A stretch of DNA of 64,000 bases from positions 62,001 through 126,000 of the forward strand of contig JAGRIE010000002.1 in the NCBI GenBank assembly GCA_020443425.1, given 5' to 3'. Below, piece after piece: positions 8,957 through 16,624 of the stretch (the first letter of the stretch is position 1; each line of letters starts with the position of its first letter). Origin of the DNA: Halioglobus sp. (GTDB lineage Bacteria > Pseudomonadota > Gammaproteobacteria > Pseudomonadales > Halieaceae). A model generated the notes under the pieces. That model ran no database searches, was not told where the DNA came from, and worked only from the letters and a program-made list of their open reading frames with translations. Position numbers and translations under genes: made by a program.

Positions 8957-9694
8957 TTAGTTGAACCAGCGTATACGCTTGTAATCGAAGTCGCCCTTGA
9001 TGGTCGGCTTCACGATCTCGAAATAGGGTGACAAATCGAAATCCCTCGGGGTGAAGTGGCTGAAATGCCTCGACTCCAGCAGGTCCTCCTCGCTGTGGGC
9101 CGGGATATCGCCATCGTCAATCCGCCGCAGCTGCGGGAGGATCGGATACCGGATTGATTGAAAGGCCTGCGCGATCAGTGTGGAGCAGATCGCCCGGGTG
9201 GGGTCGCCGCTGCCGAGAGCGATCAGGTGTCGCCGGAATTGCGACGGCACCGGAGGGGTGGGCATCAGGTAGCGCACGAGATCCAGGATGTTGCGGGTGT
9301 CGTAGCGATAGCCGATGCGCTGGAGTGCAAAATCGATGGTGGCGGCCCTGTCCTCCTCGGTCAGGTTGGCGGCGCGGCAGATCCTCAGGTTGTAGCCCTC
9401 GTATTTTGACAGCGGGGCGCGAATGACGCCCTCGACAAGGTCCGCCTCGACCACAAAGCCCAGCCCGGTTTCGTCCACGCCTGTGTACATGCAGACATGG
9501 GACCAGGTGGACTGTGTCAAATACTTGATGGCCGTGCTGACACGGCTGTTGCCCTCGACCAGCAGCAGGTCTGCCGGTTGCAGTGTCTGGTACAGCTGTT
9601 CCTGGCTGAGCACCGAGAACTGCTGGTAACTGCGGTGGGGCTTGGTCAGGAATCGCGCCAGGTAGGAGCCAAACTGTTGGAGAATGGTATTCAT
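8957..9694 (-). CDS. Permuted papain-like hydrolase (YiiX/YebB, NlpC/P60-related)
   Basis: A 245-residue protein of the circularly permuted NlpC/P60 (DUF830, YaeF/YiiX) type. The order is His first (STWSHVCMYTG), then the acidic residue in VVEADLVEGV, then the nucleophile Cys near the C-terminus in TRAICSTLIAQAFQS, the reverse of canonical papain order. PADLLLVEGNSRVSTAIKYLTQ is the usual entry strand of this group. No clear signal peptide is seen, so it may be cytosolic and act on lipids or N-acyl groups. The ATG at 9694 is chosen; a TTG at 9742 would add a non-conserved tail. It is upstream of and close to corA. Confidence 0.8.
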   Translation of the reverse strand: MNTILQQFGSYLARFLTKPHRSYQQFSVLSQEQLYQTLQPADLLLVEGNSRVSTAIKYLTQSTWSHVCMYTGVDETGLGFVVEADLVEGVIRAPLSKYEGYNLRICRAANLTEEDRAATIDFALQRIGYRYDTRNILDLVRYLMPTPPVPSQFRRHLIALGSGDPTRAICSTLIAQAFQSIRYPILPQLRRIDDGDIPAHSEEDLLESRHFSHFTPRDFDLSPYFEIVKPTIKGDFDYKRIRWFN

Positions 9695-9870
9695 AACATT
9701 CCGGGAGTCAGGTGTGTGCCGAGCGGTTTCAGGCTCCGGCAAGCATAGAGTGCCGCCATTAAAAAATCTATGGGCGATGCGCGCCGTCCAGTCGCCGCCG
9801 GTACCGCAGCCACTGCGCTATTGCGGGCGGAGGGCTTTTTGAGAACTAATACCCGCCGCGCAGCGGCTTG

Positions 9871-9899
9871 TTGCGCTTCAGGCGCACGCTTGGTAGCAT
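9871..9899 (+). promoter_or_regulatory. Candidate sigma70 promoter of nhaD
   Basis: TTGCGC (9871-9876) and TAGCAT (9894-9899) are separated by 17 nt, which would place transcription start near 9906. The match is moderate. The rest of the 288-nt gap between the permuted-papain start (9694) and nhaD (9983) holds no gene that I can support. Confidence 0.4.
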
Positions 9900-9909
9900 A
9901 AAATCGACT

Positions 9910-9930
9910 GTGGATTGTGGATTGTGGATT
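9910..9930 (+). repeat. Three tandem copies of GTGGATT in the nhaD leader
   Basis: The heptamer GTGGATT is repeated exactly three times head to tail (9910-9916, 9917-9923, 9924-9930), just downstream of the candidate transcription start of nhaD. Copy number at such a repeat could vary by slippage. Confidence 0.85.
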
Positions 9931-9982
9931 TCTCAGCCTTCACCGCCTTGTGATGCCCTGTAGTGGGAAAGGAATAATATTG

Positions 9983-11383
9983 ATGAGACGCCTCTTCTGG
10001 CTCGTTCCCGCGTTGCTCTGCAGCGCCGGGGTAATGGCAAATGAAACAGGCACATCGCATCTGGATCTGACGGGAACCTGGGTGGGCATGGTGTCCCTGG
10101 TCGTTTTTGTAATCGCCTATACCCTGGTTATCCTCGAAGAGAAACTCAAGCTGCGCAAATCGAAGCCCATGCTGATCGCCGCTGCGCTGGTCTGGGTCCT
10201 GATCGCGATCGTGTACCGGCAACACGATATGCCCGAGGCTGTCGCGGATGGCATCCGTCATGATTTTCTCGAGTATGCAGAGCTGTTCTTCTTCCTGCTC
10301 GTCGCCATGACCTATATCAACTCCATGCTGGAGCGCGGTGTCTTCGATGAGCTGCGCCATCGGCTGGTATCGCGAGGGCTCAGTTACCGGGCGCTGTTCT
10401 GGTTTACCGGAGTGCTGTCGTTCATCATTTCGCCGATAGCCGACAATATGACCACTGCATTGATCATGTGTGCTGTGGTGATGGCCGTGGGAGGAGACCA
10501 GCCGCGTTTTGTTGGGGTCTGCTGTACCAGCATCGTGGTGGCGGCTAATGCCGGCGGAGCGTTCAGCCCGTTTGGCGATATCACCACACTGATGGTCTGG
10601 CAGAAGGGGATCATGCCGTTCTGGGAATTTTTCGATTTGTTCCTTCCCGCTGTGGTCAACTACGCCGTGCCGGCCGTGGTCATGCAATTCGCATTACCAG
10701 AGGGGCGGCCGCCGCGGGTAATTGATAAAACCGGTGGGCGCCTCAAGCACGGTGGGCTGCCGATCGCGATGTTATTCCTGATGACAATAGTCACAGCGGT
10801 CAGCTTCCACAACCTGTTGGGAATACCTCCGGCGTTCGGCATGATGGCGGGTCTCGGCTATCTCAAGCTCTACGGTTTTTACCTGTTGCGAAAGTCGCAC
10901 GAGTGGTCACATGCGAATGCGAACCCGCCGCACAGCGAGGCTGATCCCTACAATTTTGATGTATTTGAAAAGATTGCACAGGCGGAGTGGGACACGCTGT
11001 TCTTTTTCTACGGCGTGATACTGACCGTGGGTGGCCTTGGGTTTATGGGTTACCTCGGCATTGTATCTGAAACGTTATACGGCCAGCTCGGCGCCACCCA
11101 GGCCAATATCCTCGTGGGTGTACTGTCCGCGGTGGTGGACAATATTCCGGTGATGTTTGCGATACTCACGATGGAGCCGCAGATGTCGGACACACAGTGG
11201 CTACTGGTGACACTGACTGCCGGTGTGGGCGGCAGTCTGTTATCGATTGGTTCCGCCGCCGGTGTTGCGCTGATGGGCCAGGCCAGAGGGCACTATACTT
11301 TCTTCACACATCTGAAATGGACGCCCGTTATCGCATTGGGCTATGTGGCGTCCATCGGTGTCCATCTGCTGATACACGCGTGA
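9983..11383 (+). CDS. nhaD: Na+/H+ antiporter NhaD
   Basis: A 466-residue inner-membrane sodium(lithium)/proton antiporter of the ion-transporter superfamily, common in marine and halophilic proteobacteria. An N-terminal cleavable-type hydrophobic segment (MRRLFWLVPALLCSAGVMA) is followed by about 12 helices. Conserved motifs include SPIADNMTTALIMCAV and NAGGAFSPFGDITTLMVW in the first half, and VVDNIPVMFAIL with GGSLLSIGSAAGVALMG in the second. The ATG at 9983 has AAAGGAA 8 nt upstream. It appears to be transcribed alone from the candidate promoter at 9871-9899. Confidence 0.94.
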   Translation: MRRLFWLVPALLCSAGVMANETGTSHLDLTGTWVGMVSLVVFVIAYTLVILEEKLKLRKSKPMLIAAALVWVLIAIVYRQHDMPEAVADGIRHDFLEYAELFFFLLVAMTYINSMLERGVFDELRHRLVSRGLSYRALFWFTGVLSFIISPIADNMTTALIMCAVVMAVGGDQPRFVGVCCTSIVVAANAGGAFSPFGDITTLMVWQKGIMPFWEFFDLFLPAVVNYAVPAVVMQFALPEGRPPRVIDKTGGRLKHGGLPIAMLFLMTIVTAVSFHNLLGIPPAFGMMAGLGYLKLYGFYLLRKSHEWSHANANPPHSEADPYNFDVFEKIAQAEWDTLFFFYGVILTVGGLGFMGYLGIVSETLYGQLGATQANILVGVLSAVVDNIPVMFAILTMEPQMSDTQWLLVTLTAGVGGSLLSIGSAAGVALMGQARGHYTFFTHLKWTPVIALGYVASIGVHLLIHA

Positions 11384-11403
11384 TGGTAAAACAGGATTAT
11401 TCC

Positions 11404-11428
11404 GCTACACTAGTATCAGCCGTGTAGC
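11404..11428. promoter_or_regulatory. Inverted repeat between nhaD and the phasin gene
   Basis: GCTACAC (11404-11410) and GTGTAGC (11422-11428) form perfect 7-bp arms around an 11-nt centre, 46 nt before the phasin start. It may be an operator for the phasin or a weak end signal for nhaD; no U-tract follows. Confidence 0.35.
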
Positions 11429-11473
11429 ATGCGGAGCAAGACTATCATTCAGAACGGTAAGGAGAGAGCAACA

Positions 11474-12136
11474 ATGGCAACGACAAAATCTAAAGCCAAG
11501 GCCACTCGGAAACGTACGACAAAGAAGAAAGCTTCCAGCAAAGCCGCATTGAACCTCGGAAAATACATGGATGAGATCAAGATAGGAAATTACTCCTGGG
11601 ATGATGTGCTGAAAAGTACCAGTAAGAACATGGATGCCGTTGCAAAGGCAAACCGCGCGATCATAGACGGGTATTCCGATATTGCGAAACGACAGTATGA
11701 GATGCTCAAGGGCCTGTTGCAGGAGCTGCGTAAAGTACGCGGTGATCGCGATGCTGTCGTGAAAGAACTGAAACGCGTGATCGATCGCGCGAAGAAAGAT
11801 GTGCAAGTGCTGCAGAAGATGGCGAGCAGCACCAATAGCAAGGCTCAGAAAATCGTTAAAAAACGCGCCGATGCCAACCTCAAAGCCTGGAAGCTGCTGG
11901 TGTCAGAAGCGAAGAAATCAGCGAGTGAGAATATAGCCTCGCTGGAGCAAACTGTGTCCGGAAAGAAGACAGCAGCCAAGAAGAAAGCACCGGCCAGGAA
12001 AAAGTCCCCGGCGAAGAAAAAAGCGCCAGCCAGGAAAAAGGCCCCGGCGAAGAAAAAAGCACCCGCCAAGAGAAAAGCCCCGGCTAAGAAGAAAGCGCCA
12101 GCCAGGAAGAAAGCGGCCGCTAAAACAGCATCGTAG
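11474..12136 (+). CDS. Phasin-family protein with histone H1-like Lys/Ala/Pro tail (PhaF-like)
   Basis: A 220-residue highly basic protein. Residues about 25-165 form a heptad-rich helical phasin-like domain (AIIDGYSDIAKRQYEMLKG, then a long coiled coil). Residues about 169-216 consist of eight hexapeptide units such as KKKAPA and RKKSPA, which resemble eukaryotic histone H1 and the tails of PhaF and AlgP. In PhaF this design couples polyhydroxyalkanoate granules to the nucleoid, so that is the likely role here; no PHA synthase is in the window. The ATG at 11474 follows AAGGAG. An upstream in-frame start at 11429 would add 15 residues without support. Confidence 0.8.
   Translation: MATTKSKAKATRKRTTKKKASSKAALNLGKYMDEIKIGNYSWDDVLKSTSKNMDAVAKANRAIIDGYSDIAKRQYEMLKGLLQELRKVRGDRDAVVKELKRVIDRAKKDVQVLQKMASSTNSKAQKIVKKRADANLKAWKLLVSEAKKSASENIASLEQTVSGKKTAAKKKAPARKKSPAKKKAPARKKAPAKKKAPAKRKAPAKKKAPARKKAAAKTAS
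11978..12121 (+). repeat. Eight degenerate 18-bp units encoding KKKAPA-type hexapeptides
   Basis: The 3' part of the phasin gene is built from eight 18-bp units. They encode KKKAPA, RKKSPA, KKKAPA, RKKAPA, KKKAPA, KRKAPA, KKKAPA and RKKAAA. The alternation of KKK and RKK/KRK units suggests expansion of a 36-bp dimer. Confidence 0.85.
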
Positions 12137-12203
12137 CGGGATGAAGCGCACCCTGTAGAGTTTGATAGCGGTGTCTTCAACTCGCCTGCAGGGAGCGGCA
12201 ACA

Positions 12204-12232
12204 CCACAGCCCCGGGAATCCGGGGTCTGTGG
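12204..12232. terminator. Hairpin between the convergent phasin and DegT genes
   Basis: CCACAGCCCCGG and CCGGGGTCTGTGG pair over 12 bp with one bulged T and a GAAT loop. It lies between two gene ends (12136 plus, 12285 minus), so it could serve as a bidirectional terminator or 3'-end stabiliser. No U-tract is present on either side. Confidence 0.55.
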
Positions 12233-12284
12233 ATTCCACCCGCTGAACCGCGCCGCCTGACTGCTTATCTGCTCCCCGGCCTGT

Positions 12285-13427
12285 TCAGGCCAGGTCAATG
12301 ACGGCATCGATTACCCGATTAACCTCACTCTCCCCCAGGCCCGGATGCATTGGCAGGGTCAGCACCTGTGCCGAGAAACGGTCAGCTTCAGGAACGTCTG
12401 CGCTGTTGAAAATCGGGTAGCGATGATTGCCCGGATAGTGCGTGCCGGTGACAATGCCCCGCGCACGCAGAGCCGCCGCGAGTTCGTCGCGCCGCTCGCA
12501 GAGAATCGCATAGAGATGATGACTGCTGGCGCGATCGTTCGCCCGCGCCAGTGTCCTGACTGCTGGCGTTGAGGAAAACGCATCGCTATAGCGTGCAGCA
12601 ATAGAGGCGCGAATGGCGTTGCCCTCATCCAGGTGCGGCAACTGCGCCAGCGCGATGGCGGCGTTGAGGTCCGACATCGCGTAGCGGTAGCCCAACTCAC
12701 GTACGCTGTAGACATTCGAACTGGCCGGGTGCCTGGTGCGGGTGTAGGTCGATGAGTCGATGCCCATCCAGCGCAGGCATCGAGCCCGCTCGGCTTCCTC
12801 GGCAGACCGTGTAAAGAGCAGTCCGCCATCGATGGCAGACAGGTTTTTTGTCGCCTGGAATGAAAAGGCCTGCAGTCCGGCATGACTGCCGATGCGTCGA
12901 GACTTGTAGCTGGCGCCTGCTGCGTGTGCGCAGTCCTCGATAACGGGCAGGTCGTACCGTGCAGCCAGGGCGTAAACCGCATCGAGGTCACAGGGGTAGC
13001 CGCTGTAGTGCATCACCATCAGGGCGCCCGTTCGCGCGGTGACACAGCGCTCTATTGCCTGTACACAGATATTGCCGGTGTCGGGCTCTATATCGGCGAA
13101 TACGGGCGTCAGCCCCTCGTAAAGTATGACTTCGTTGGCGCCGACAAAGGTAACAGGTGTTGTGATAACTTCCGCCCCCGGCTCCAGGTCCAGCAGGCGC
13201 ACAGCGAGATGCAGCGCTGCAGTGCAGGAGTTGACTGCGACCGGGTGAACGCCTCCGCAATAATCGGCGAACGCGCCTTCGAATCGGTCTGCCAGCGGCC
13301 CCGGTCCCGGCCAGCCGGAGCGCAGGACTTCGATTACCGCCGCTTCGACACCGTCGGCCATCGCAGCGCCGCCGAGCCCGATGATCTTGTCGGCTGTTTG
13401 CTTGTCAGCTGTGTTGTTGTCGCTCAA
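12285..13427 (-). CDS. DegT/DnrJ/EryC1/StrS family PLP-dependent aminotransferase
   Basis: A 380-residue sugar-aminotransferase-type enzyme. NSCTAALHLAVRLLDLEPG carries the cofactor-binding turn, IEDCAHAAG the Asp that binds the pyridine N, and FSFQATKNLSAIDGG the Schiff-base Lys. Enzymes of this fold aminate keto sugars for polysaccharides or antibiotics, but no nucleotide-sugar genes are adjacent, so the substrate is open. The only start that keeps the conserved IGLGG beginning is a TTG at 13427, whose last bases overlap the TGA of the preceding DUF1579-like gene (TTGA). This implies translational coupling. Confidence 0.88.
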   Translation of the reverse strand: MSDNNTADKQTADKIIGLGGAAMADGVEAAVIEVLRSGWPGPGPLADRFEGAFADYCGGVHPVAVNSCTAALHLAVRLLDLEPGAEVITTPVTFVGANEVILYEGLTPVFADIEPDTGNICVQAIERCVTARTGALMVMHYSGYPCDLDAVYALAARYDLPVIEDCAHAAGASYKSRRIGSHAGLQAFSFQATKNLSAIDGGLLFTRSAEEAERARCLRWMGIDSSTYTRTRHPASSNVYSVRELGYRYAMSDLNAAIALAQLPHLDEGNAIRASIAARYSDAFSSTPAVRTLARANDRASSHHLYAILCERRDELAAALRARGIVTGTHYPGNHRYPIFNSADVPEADRFSAQVLTLPMHPGLGESEVNRVIDAVIDLA

Positions 13428-14002
13428 GGCAGGCGCATCCGCAATGCCATGCCGAGTCTGCGTTCGGGTTTGAAATCCGGATAGCAGATCGTCAGGTCGA
13501 AGCCCTGCCCGGGAAGGAATGTGATCGACCGTTCAAACCGCACGGACAGCCGTTGCGGTCCGACGTGTTCCACGCCACTGAAGCGCAGGGCGTCCGACGC
13601 CGCATCGTAGTGGCCGTGCTCAATATCGTAGCGGGCGGCGATTGCATTGATGGCGAATACCATGAAGTGGCCCTCGTCAGGGTCATAGCCGTAGATAGCG
13701 CGCGATTTCTCAACGCCGTCGTAAAAACTGCTCGATTCGATGAAGTGGCCGCCGAGGATGCCCCTGTTGCGCATGGTGCCACCCAGCGGCAGGGGCTGGC
13801 CTGGTCGCAGGTACCACTCGCCCTCGACCTGCCAGCTGCCGGTCAGGCGCGAGAGCAGGCTGTGCTCTGCTGTGGCCGCATAGGCCTGCATCAAGGGTTC
13901 GGGCGCTGCTGTCCCGTCCACGTTTTTTTTTATTCTCATCTGGTGTGCCTGCGCGCTCCTCAACGGCCAGTGGTATGGCCATGGCTGGAACTTCTCCGCC
14001 AT
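13424..14002 (-). CDS. DUF1579-like beta-barrel protein
   Basis: A 192-residue protein of unknown function. From about residue 45 it reads LTGSWQVEGEWYLRPGQP, then GGHFIESSSFYDGVEKSRAIYGYD. This pattern fits the DUF1579/lipocalin-like barrel family, where a GxW turn opens the barrel. No signal peptide is apparent. The ATG at 14002 is used. An internal ATG at 13939 follows a 9-base T run on the plus strand and is a possible shorter start, giving 171 residues. It is coupled to the DegT aminotransferase by a 4-nt overlap. Confidence 0.68.
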   Translation of the reverse strand: MAEKFQPWPYHWPLRSAQAHQMRIKKNVDGTAAPEPLMQAYAATAEHSLLSRLTGSWQVEGEWYLRPGQPLPLGGTMRNRGILGGHFIESSSFYDGVEKSRAIYGYDPDEGHFMVFAINAIAARYDIEHGHYDAASDALRFSGVEHVGPQRLSVRFERSITFLPGQGFDLTICYPDFKPERRLGMALRMRLP

Positions 14003-14111
14003 TTAATAGTCCGGACAATGTGAGGTCAAGAAGATTCATTGCAGGTGGTCTGCTGGCGGCGGTGTTGCCCAGCGGGGCGAGAGCCGGCCGTTGGCACGCG
14101 TCGTCCATCCG

Positions 14112-14140
14112 TTGGCGGGTCCGCCTTCATCACCTATACT
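14112..14140 (+). promoter_or_regulatory. Candidate sigma70 promoter for the EamA transporter gene
   Basis: TTGGCG (14112-14117) and TATACT (14135-14140) are separated by exactly 17 nt, matching consensus at 4/6 and 5/6 positions. Transcription would start near 14147, about 90 nt before the GTG start at 14239. Confidence 0.55.
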
Positions 14141-14238
14141 GCATCCGCAATCCCTTTCCCGCGACACCACGAGACCATGGCCTCACGATGACAGATTATG
14201 ACCTCGCGGTATGAACGACCGGCACTGTGGAGGTCTGC

Positions 14239-15141
14239 GTGAGCCGCGCTCCACTGTCCTCCGCAATTCCCTTTACCGTGGCTGTAAGCGGCATCGCGAC
14301 GTTTGCCGGTATGGACGTGCTGATGAAAGGGCTTTCCATTGAAATGGGTGCCTATAACGCGTTGTTGTGGCGCACTGTCATCGCATTGCCGATTGCGGCT
14401 GCGCTGTTTTTTTTCTACGCGGTACCATGGCCCCGCCGCGGGAACATCCAGCTGCATGTCTGGCGCGGTGTGTTGACGTCGCTGATGGCCTATCTCTTTT
14501 TCTGGGGGCTTGCCTACGTGCCGCTGGCAGAGGCGATCGGCTTGTCGTTTATCGCGCCGCTGATTGCACTCTATCTCGCTGCTCTGCTGCTAAAGGAGAA
14601 GGTCGGGCAAACTGCAATACTGGCATCGATTATCGGGTTCGCCGGCACTGTGGTGATTATCGGTGGACGCTGGAGCGGTCACTACGATGAAAACGTGGGC
14701 AGGGGTATAGCCGCTATTCTGATGTCTGCTGTCCTCTATGCCTACAACCTGATTCTGCAGCGGCAGCAGGCACTGCTGGCCAAGCCGGTGGAGATCGCCT
14801 TTTTCCAGAACATGACCATGCTGGCTGTCTACCTCTGCTTTGCCCCCGTTTTTGCGGCAGCGCCGGTATTACAGCAGTTGCCGCAGCTGACCGCCGCTGC
14901 GGTGCTGGGCATGACGTCGCTACTGCTGTTGTCCTGGGCCTACGCACGCGCGCAGGCGACGATTCTGATACCGGTCGAGTACACCGCCTTTATCTGGGCG
15001 GCCCTGTTCGGCTGGGTGTTCTTTTCCGAGGTGATCACCGTGCCGACGCTGCTCGGTACCGGCCTGATTGTCGTGGCCTGCCTGGTGGCGGCGCGACAGA
15101 AATCCGGCCCGGTCGACCACATAGAGACAACGGCGGTGTAG
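14239..15141 (+). CDS. EamA/DMT-family transporter
   Basis: A 300-residue inner-membrane drug/metabolite transporter with about ten helices in two EamA repeats. The first includes WRTVIALPIAAALFFFYAVP and LAYVPLAEAIGLSFIAPLI; the second ends in EYTAFIWAALFGWVFFSEV, both typical of the family. The GTG at 14239 has TGGAGG 5 nt upstream, which decides it over the GTG at 14227. The following START-domain gene begins within 10 nt, so the two are probably co-transcribed. The substrate is unknown. Confidence 0.9.
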   Translation: MSRAPLSSAIPFTVAVSGIATFAGMDVLMKGLSIEMGAYNALLWRTVIALPIAAALFFFYAVPWPRRGNIQLHVWRGVLTSLMAYLFFWGLAYVPLAEAIGLSFIAPLIALYLAALLLKEKVGQTAILASIIGFAGTVVIIGGRWSGHYDENVGRGIAAILMSAVLYAYNLILQRQQALLAKPVEIAFFQNMTMLAVYLCFAPVFAAAPVLQQLPQLTAAAVLGMTSLLLLSWAYARAQATILIPVEYTAFIWAALFGWVFFSEVITVPTLLGTGLIVVACLVAARQKSGPVDHIETTAV

Positions 15142-15150
15142 CGCGTGGTG

Positions 15151-15822
15151 ATGCGGGCACTGTCTCGAGCTGGCCTGGCAGTCCTCATGGCCGCCGCCCT
15201 CTGTTGCACTGCATCGGCTGCAGGCGATGACTGGCAAACCGTCTACGACAGCGAGGGGCTGCGTATACTCAAACGGGATTACGCGGGCTCAGCGCTGGAC
15301 GAGATAAAGGGGGTGCTGCGGGTAAAGGCGTCACTGAATGCGGTGATGGCACTGCTCAAGGATGCCGACTTCAATCAACACTGGGTCTATCGCAGCGGTG
15401 GTGCCCGCATTCTCAAGGAGTCCGGGTATGCGCAGGCCTATGTCTACGGGGTGGTCGATGCACCGCCGCCGATGAGTGACCGCGATACGGTGGTGCGCTT
15501 CGATTACCGCCAGCATCCAGTCAGCAGGGAAATCACTGTCACCATTACCAATGTCCCTGATTTCATTGCCCCTGTGCCGGGACTGGTGCGCGTTCCGCAG
15601 ATGGGCGGCTACTGGCACCTGAAGCCGGACGCCCAGGGCTGGGTGCAGGTCACCTACCAGGTCCACGGTGATCCGGGTGGGTGGATACCGGCGTGGCTTG
15701 CCAATCATGCAGCGCTCGTCTCAGTGAAGCAGACGCTGCTCAACCTGGCAGACGTCGTGCCTCGCTACGAGGGGTTGCGCTCGGAGTATGTGCGGGAGGC
15801 GGGGCAGTCCAGCGCCAGGTAA
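15151..15822 (+). CDS. Exported START-domain lipid-binding protein
   Basis: A 223-residue protein with an N-terminal Sec signal peptide (MRALSRAGLAVLMAAALCCTASAAG, cleavage after ASA). It is followed by a START-type helix-grip fold: DWQTVYDSEGLRILKRDYAG, then VYGVVDAPPPMSDRDTVVRF, then GGYWHLKPD and a final amphipathic helix NHAALVSVKQTLLNLADVV. START domains bind lipids or other hydrophobic ligands, so a periplasmic lipid carrier is the inference. GTG codons at 15145 and 15148 precede the ATG chosen. It is downstream of the EamA gene and ends 5 nt from the convergent trhA stop. Confidence 0.82.
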   Translation: MRALSRAGLAVLMAAALCCTASAAGDDWQTVYDSEGLRILKRDYAGSALDEIKGVLRVKASLNAVMALLKDADFNQHWVYRSGGARILKESGYAQAYVYGVVDAPPPMSDRDTVVRFDYRQHPVSREITVTITNVPDFIAPVPGLVRVPQMGGYWHLKPDAQGWVQVTYQVHGDPGGWIPAWLANHAALVSVKQTLLNLADVVPRYEGLRSEYVREAGQSSAR

Positions 15823-15827
15823 AGCGG

Positions 15828-16457
15828 CTATCGCACATAGCCCATGATCGCAATAAAGTGACAGGCGGAGCCGACCAGTACGAAGAAATGCCAGATACCG
15901 TGGGCATGTGTCAGCCGGTTCAGTTTGTCGACGACATAGAAGATGACACCCACGGTATAGATGACCCCGCCCGCGGCCAACCACGCGAAGCCGGCCTCTG
16001 GCAGGCCGGCGCGGAGGCTGGCAATATCCAGTGAGCAGGCCCAGCCCATGCCGAGATAGATAATGAGTTGGCAGATCTTCACCGCGCGTCCGGACAGCAG
16101 GATTTCGGACAGCGTGCCAATGACGGCCAGCCCCCAGACCAGCGCCAGTATCAGCGTGCCGTTGGTACTGTTGACGCTGATCAGCATGAACGGGGTATAG
16201 GTGCCTGCTATCAGCAGGTAGATGGAGATATGGTCCAGCAGTTTGAACACCCGTTTCAGTCCGGGTGCCTGGAAGCTGTGGTACAGCGTCGACATCGCGT
16301 AGAGCAGCACCAAAGTCAGCCCGAATACGCTGAAGCCTACGATCATGCGCGGGTCGCCACTCTGGATGCTGAGTGTCAGCAGTGCGCCAAGCGCGACCAG
16401 CGAGAACACCGCGCCCACGAGATGACTGATGCTGTTGAGTTTTTCGCCGTAGTACAT
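15828..16457 (-). CDS. trhA: Hemolysin III / TrhA family (PAQR) membrane protein
   Basis: A 209-residue seven-helix membrane protein of the hemolysin III (YqfA/TrhA) branch of PAQR receptors. Diagnostic residues are the first-helix LNSISHLVGAVFSL (Ser/His), STLYHSF at the end of helix 2, LDHISIYLLIAGTYTPFML, and the last-helix GIWHFFVLVGSACHFIAI. The Ser-His-His-Asp set of the zinc site is therefore intact. In bacteria the family is linked to membrane homeostasis; hemolysis is not implied. The start MYYGEKLNS at 16457 is the family start; upstream open frame is rejected. Confidence 0.92.
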   Translation of the reverse strand: MYYGEKLNSISHLVGAVFSLVALGALLTLSIQSGDPRMIVGFSVFGLTLVLLYAMSTLYHSFQAPGLKRVFKLLDHISIYLLIAGTYTPFMLISVNSTNGTLILALVWGLAVIGTLSEILLSGRAVKICQLIIYLGMGWACSLDIASLRAGLPEAGFAWLAAGGVIYTVGVIFYVVDKLNRLTHAHGIWHFFVLVGSACHFIAIMGYVR

Positions 16458-16624
16458 CGGTGCTGATTTTTTCCTGTGTCTGACGCAAGATAGGGAATCT
16501 ATCCCGATTCCAGACGCTGAAACAGAACCAGAACAGGAGCAGTTCACAGTATGGCGCGCGATGACCATCCTCGACAAGCGTTGTCGTATGCACATACCGC
16601 TGCGAGGCGGCGGGTGGTGTATCC

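Noticed and set aside
14188-14214. Eight-codon frame MTDYDLAV before the EamA gene as a leader peptide
   Set aside because: No ribosome binding site and no attenuator-like hairpins follow; too short to support.
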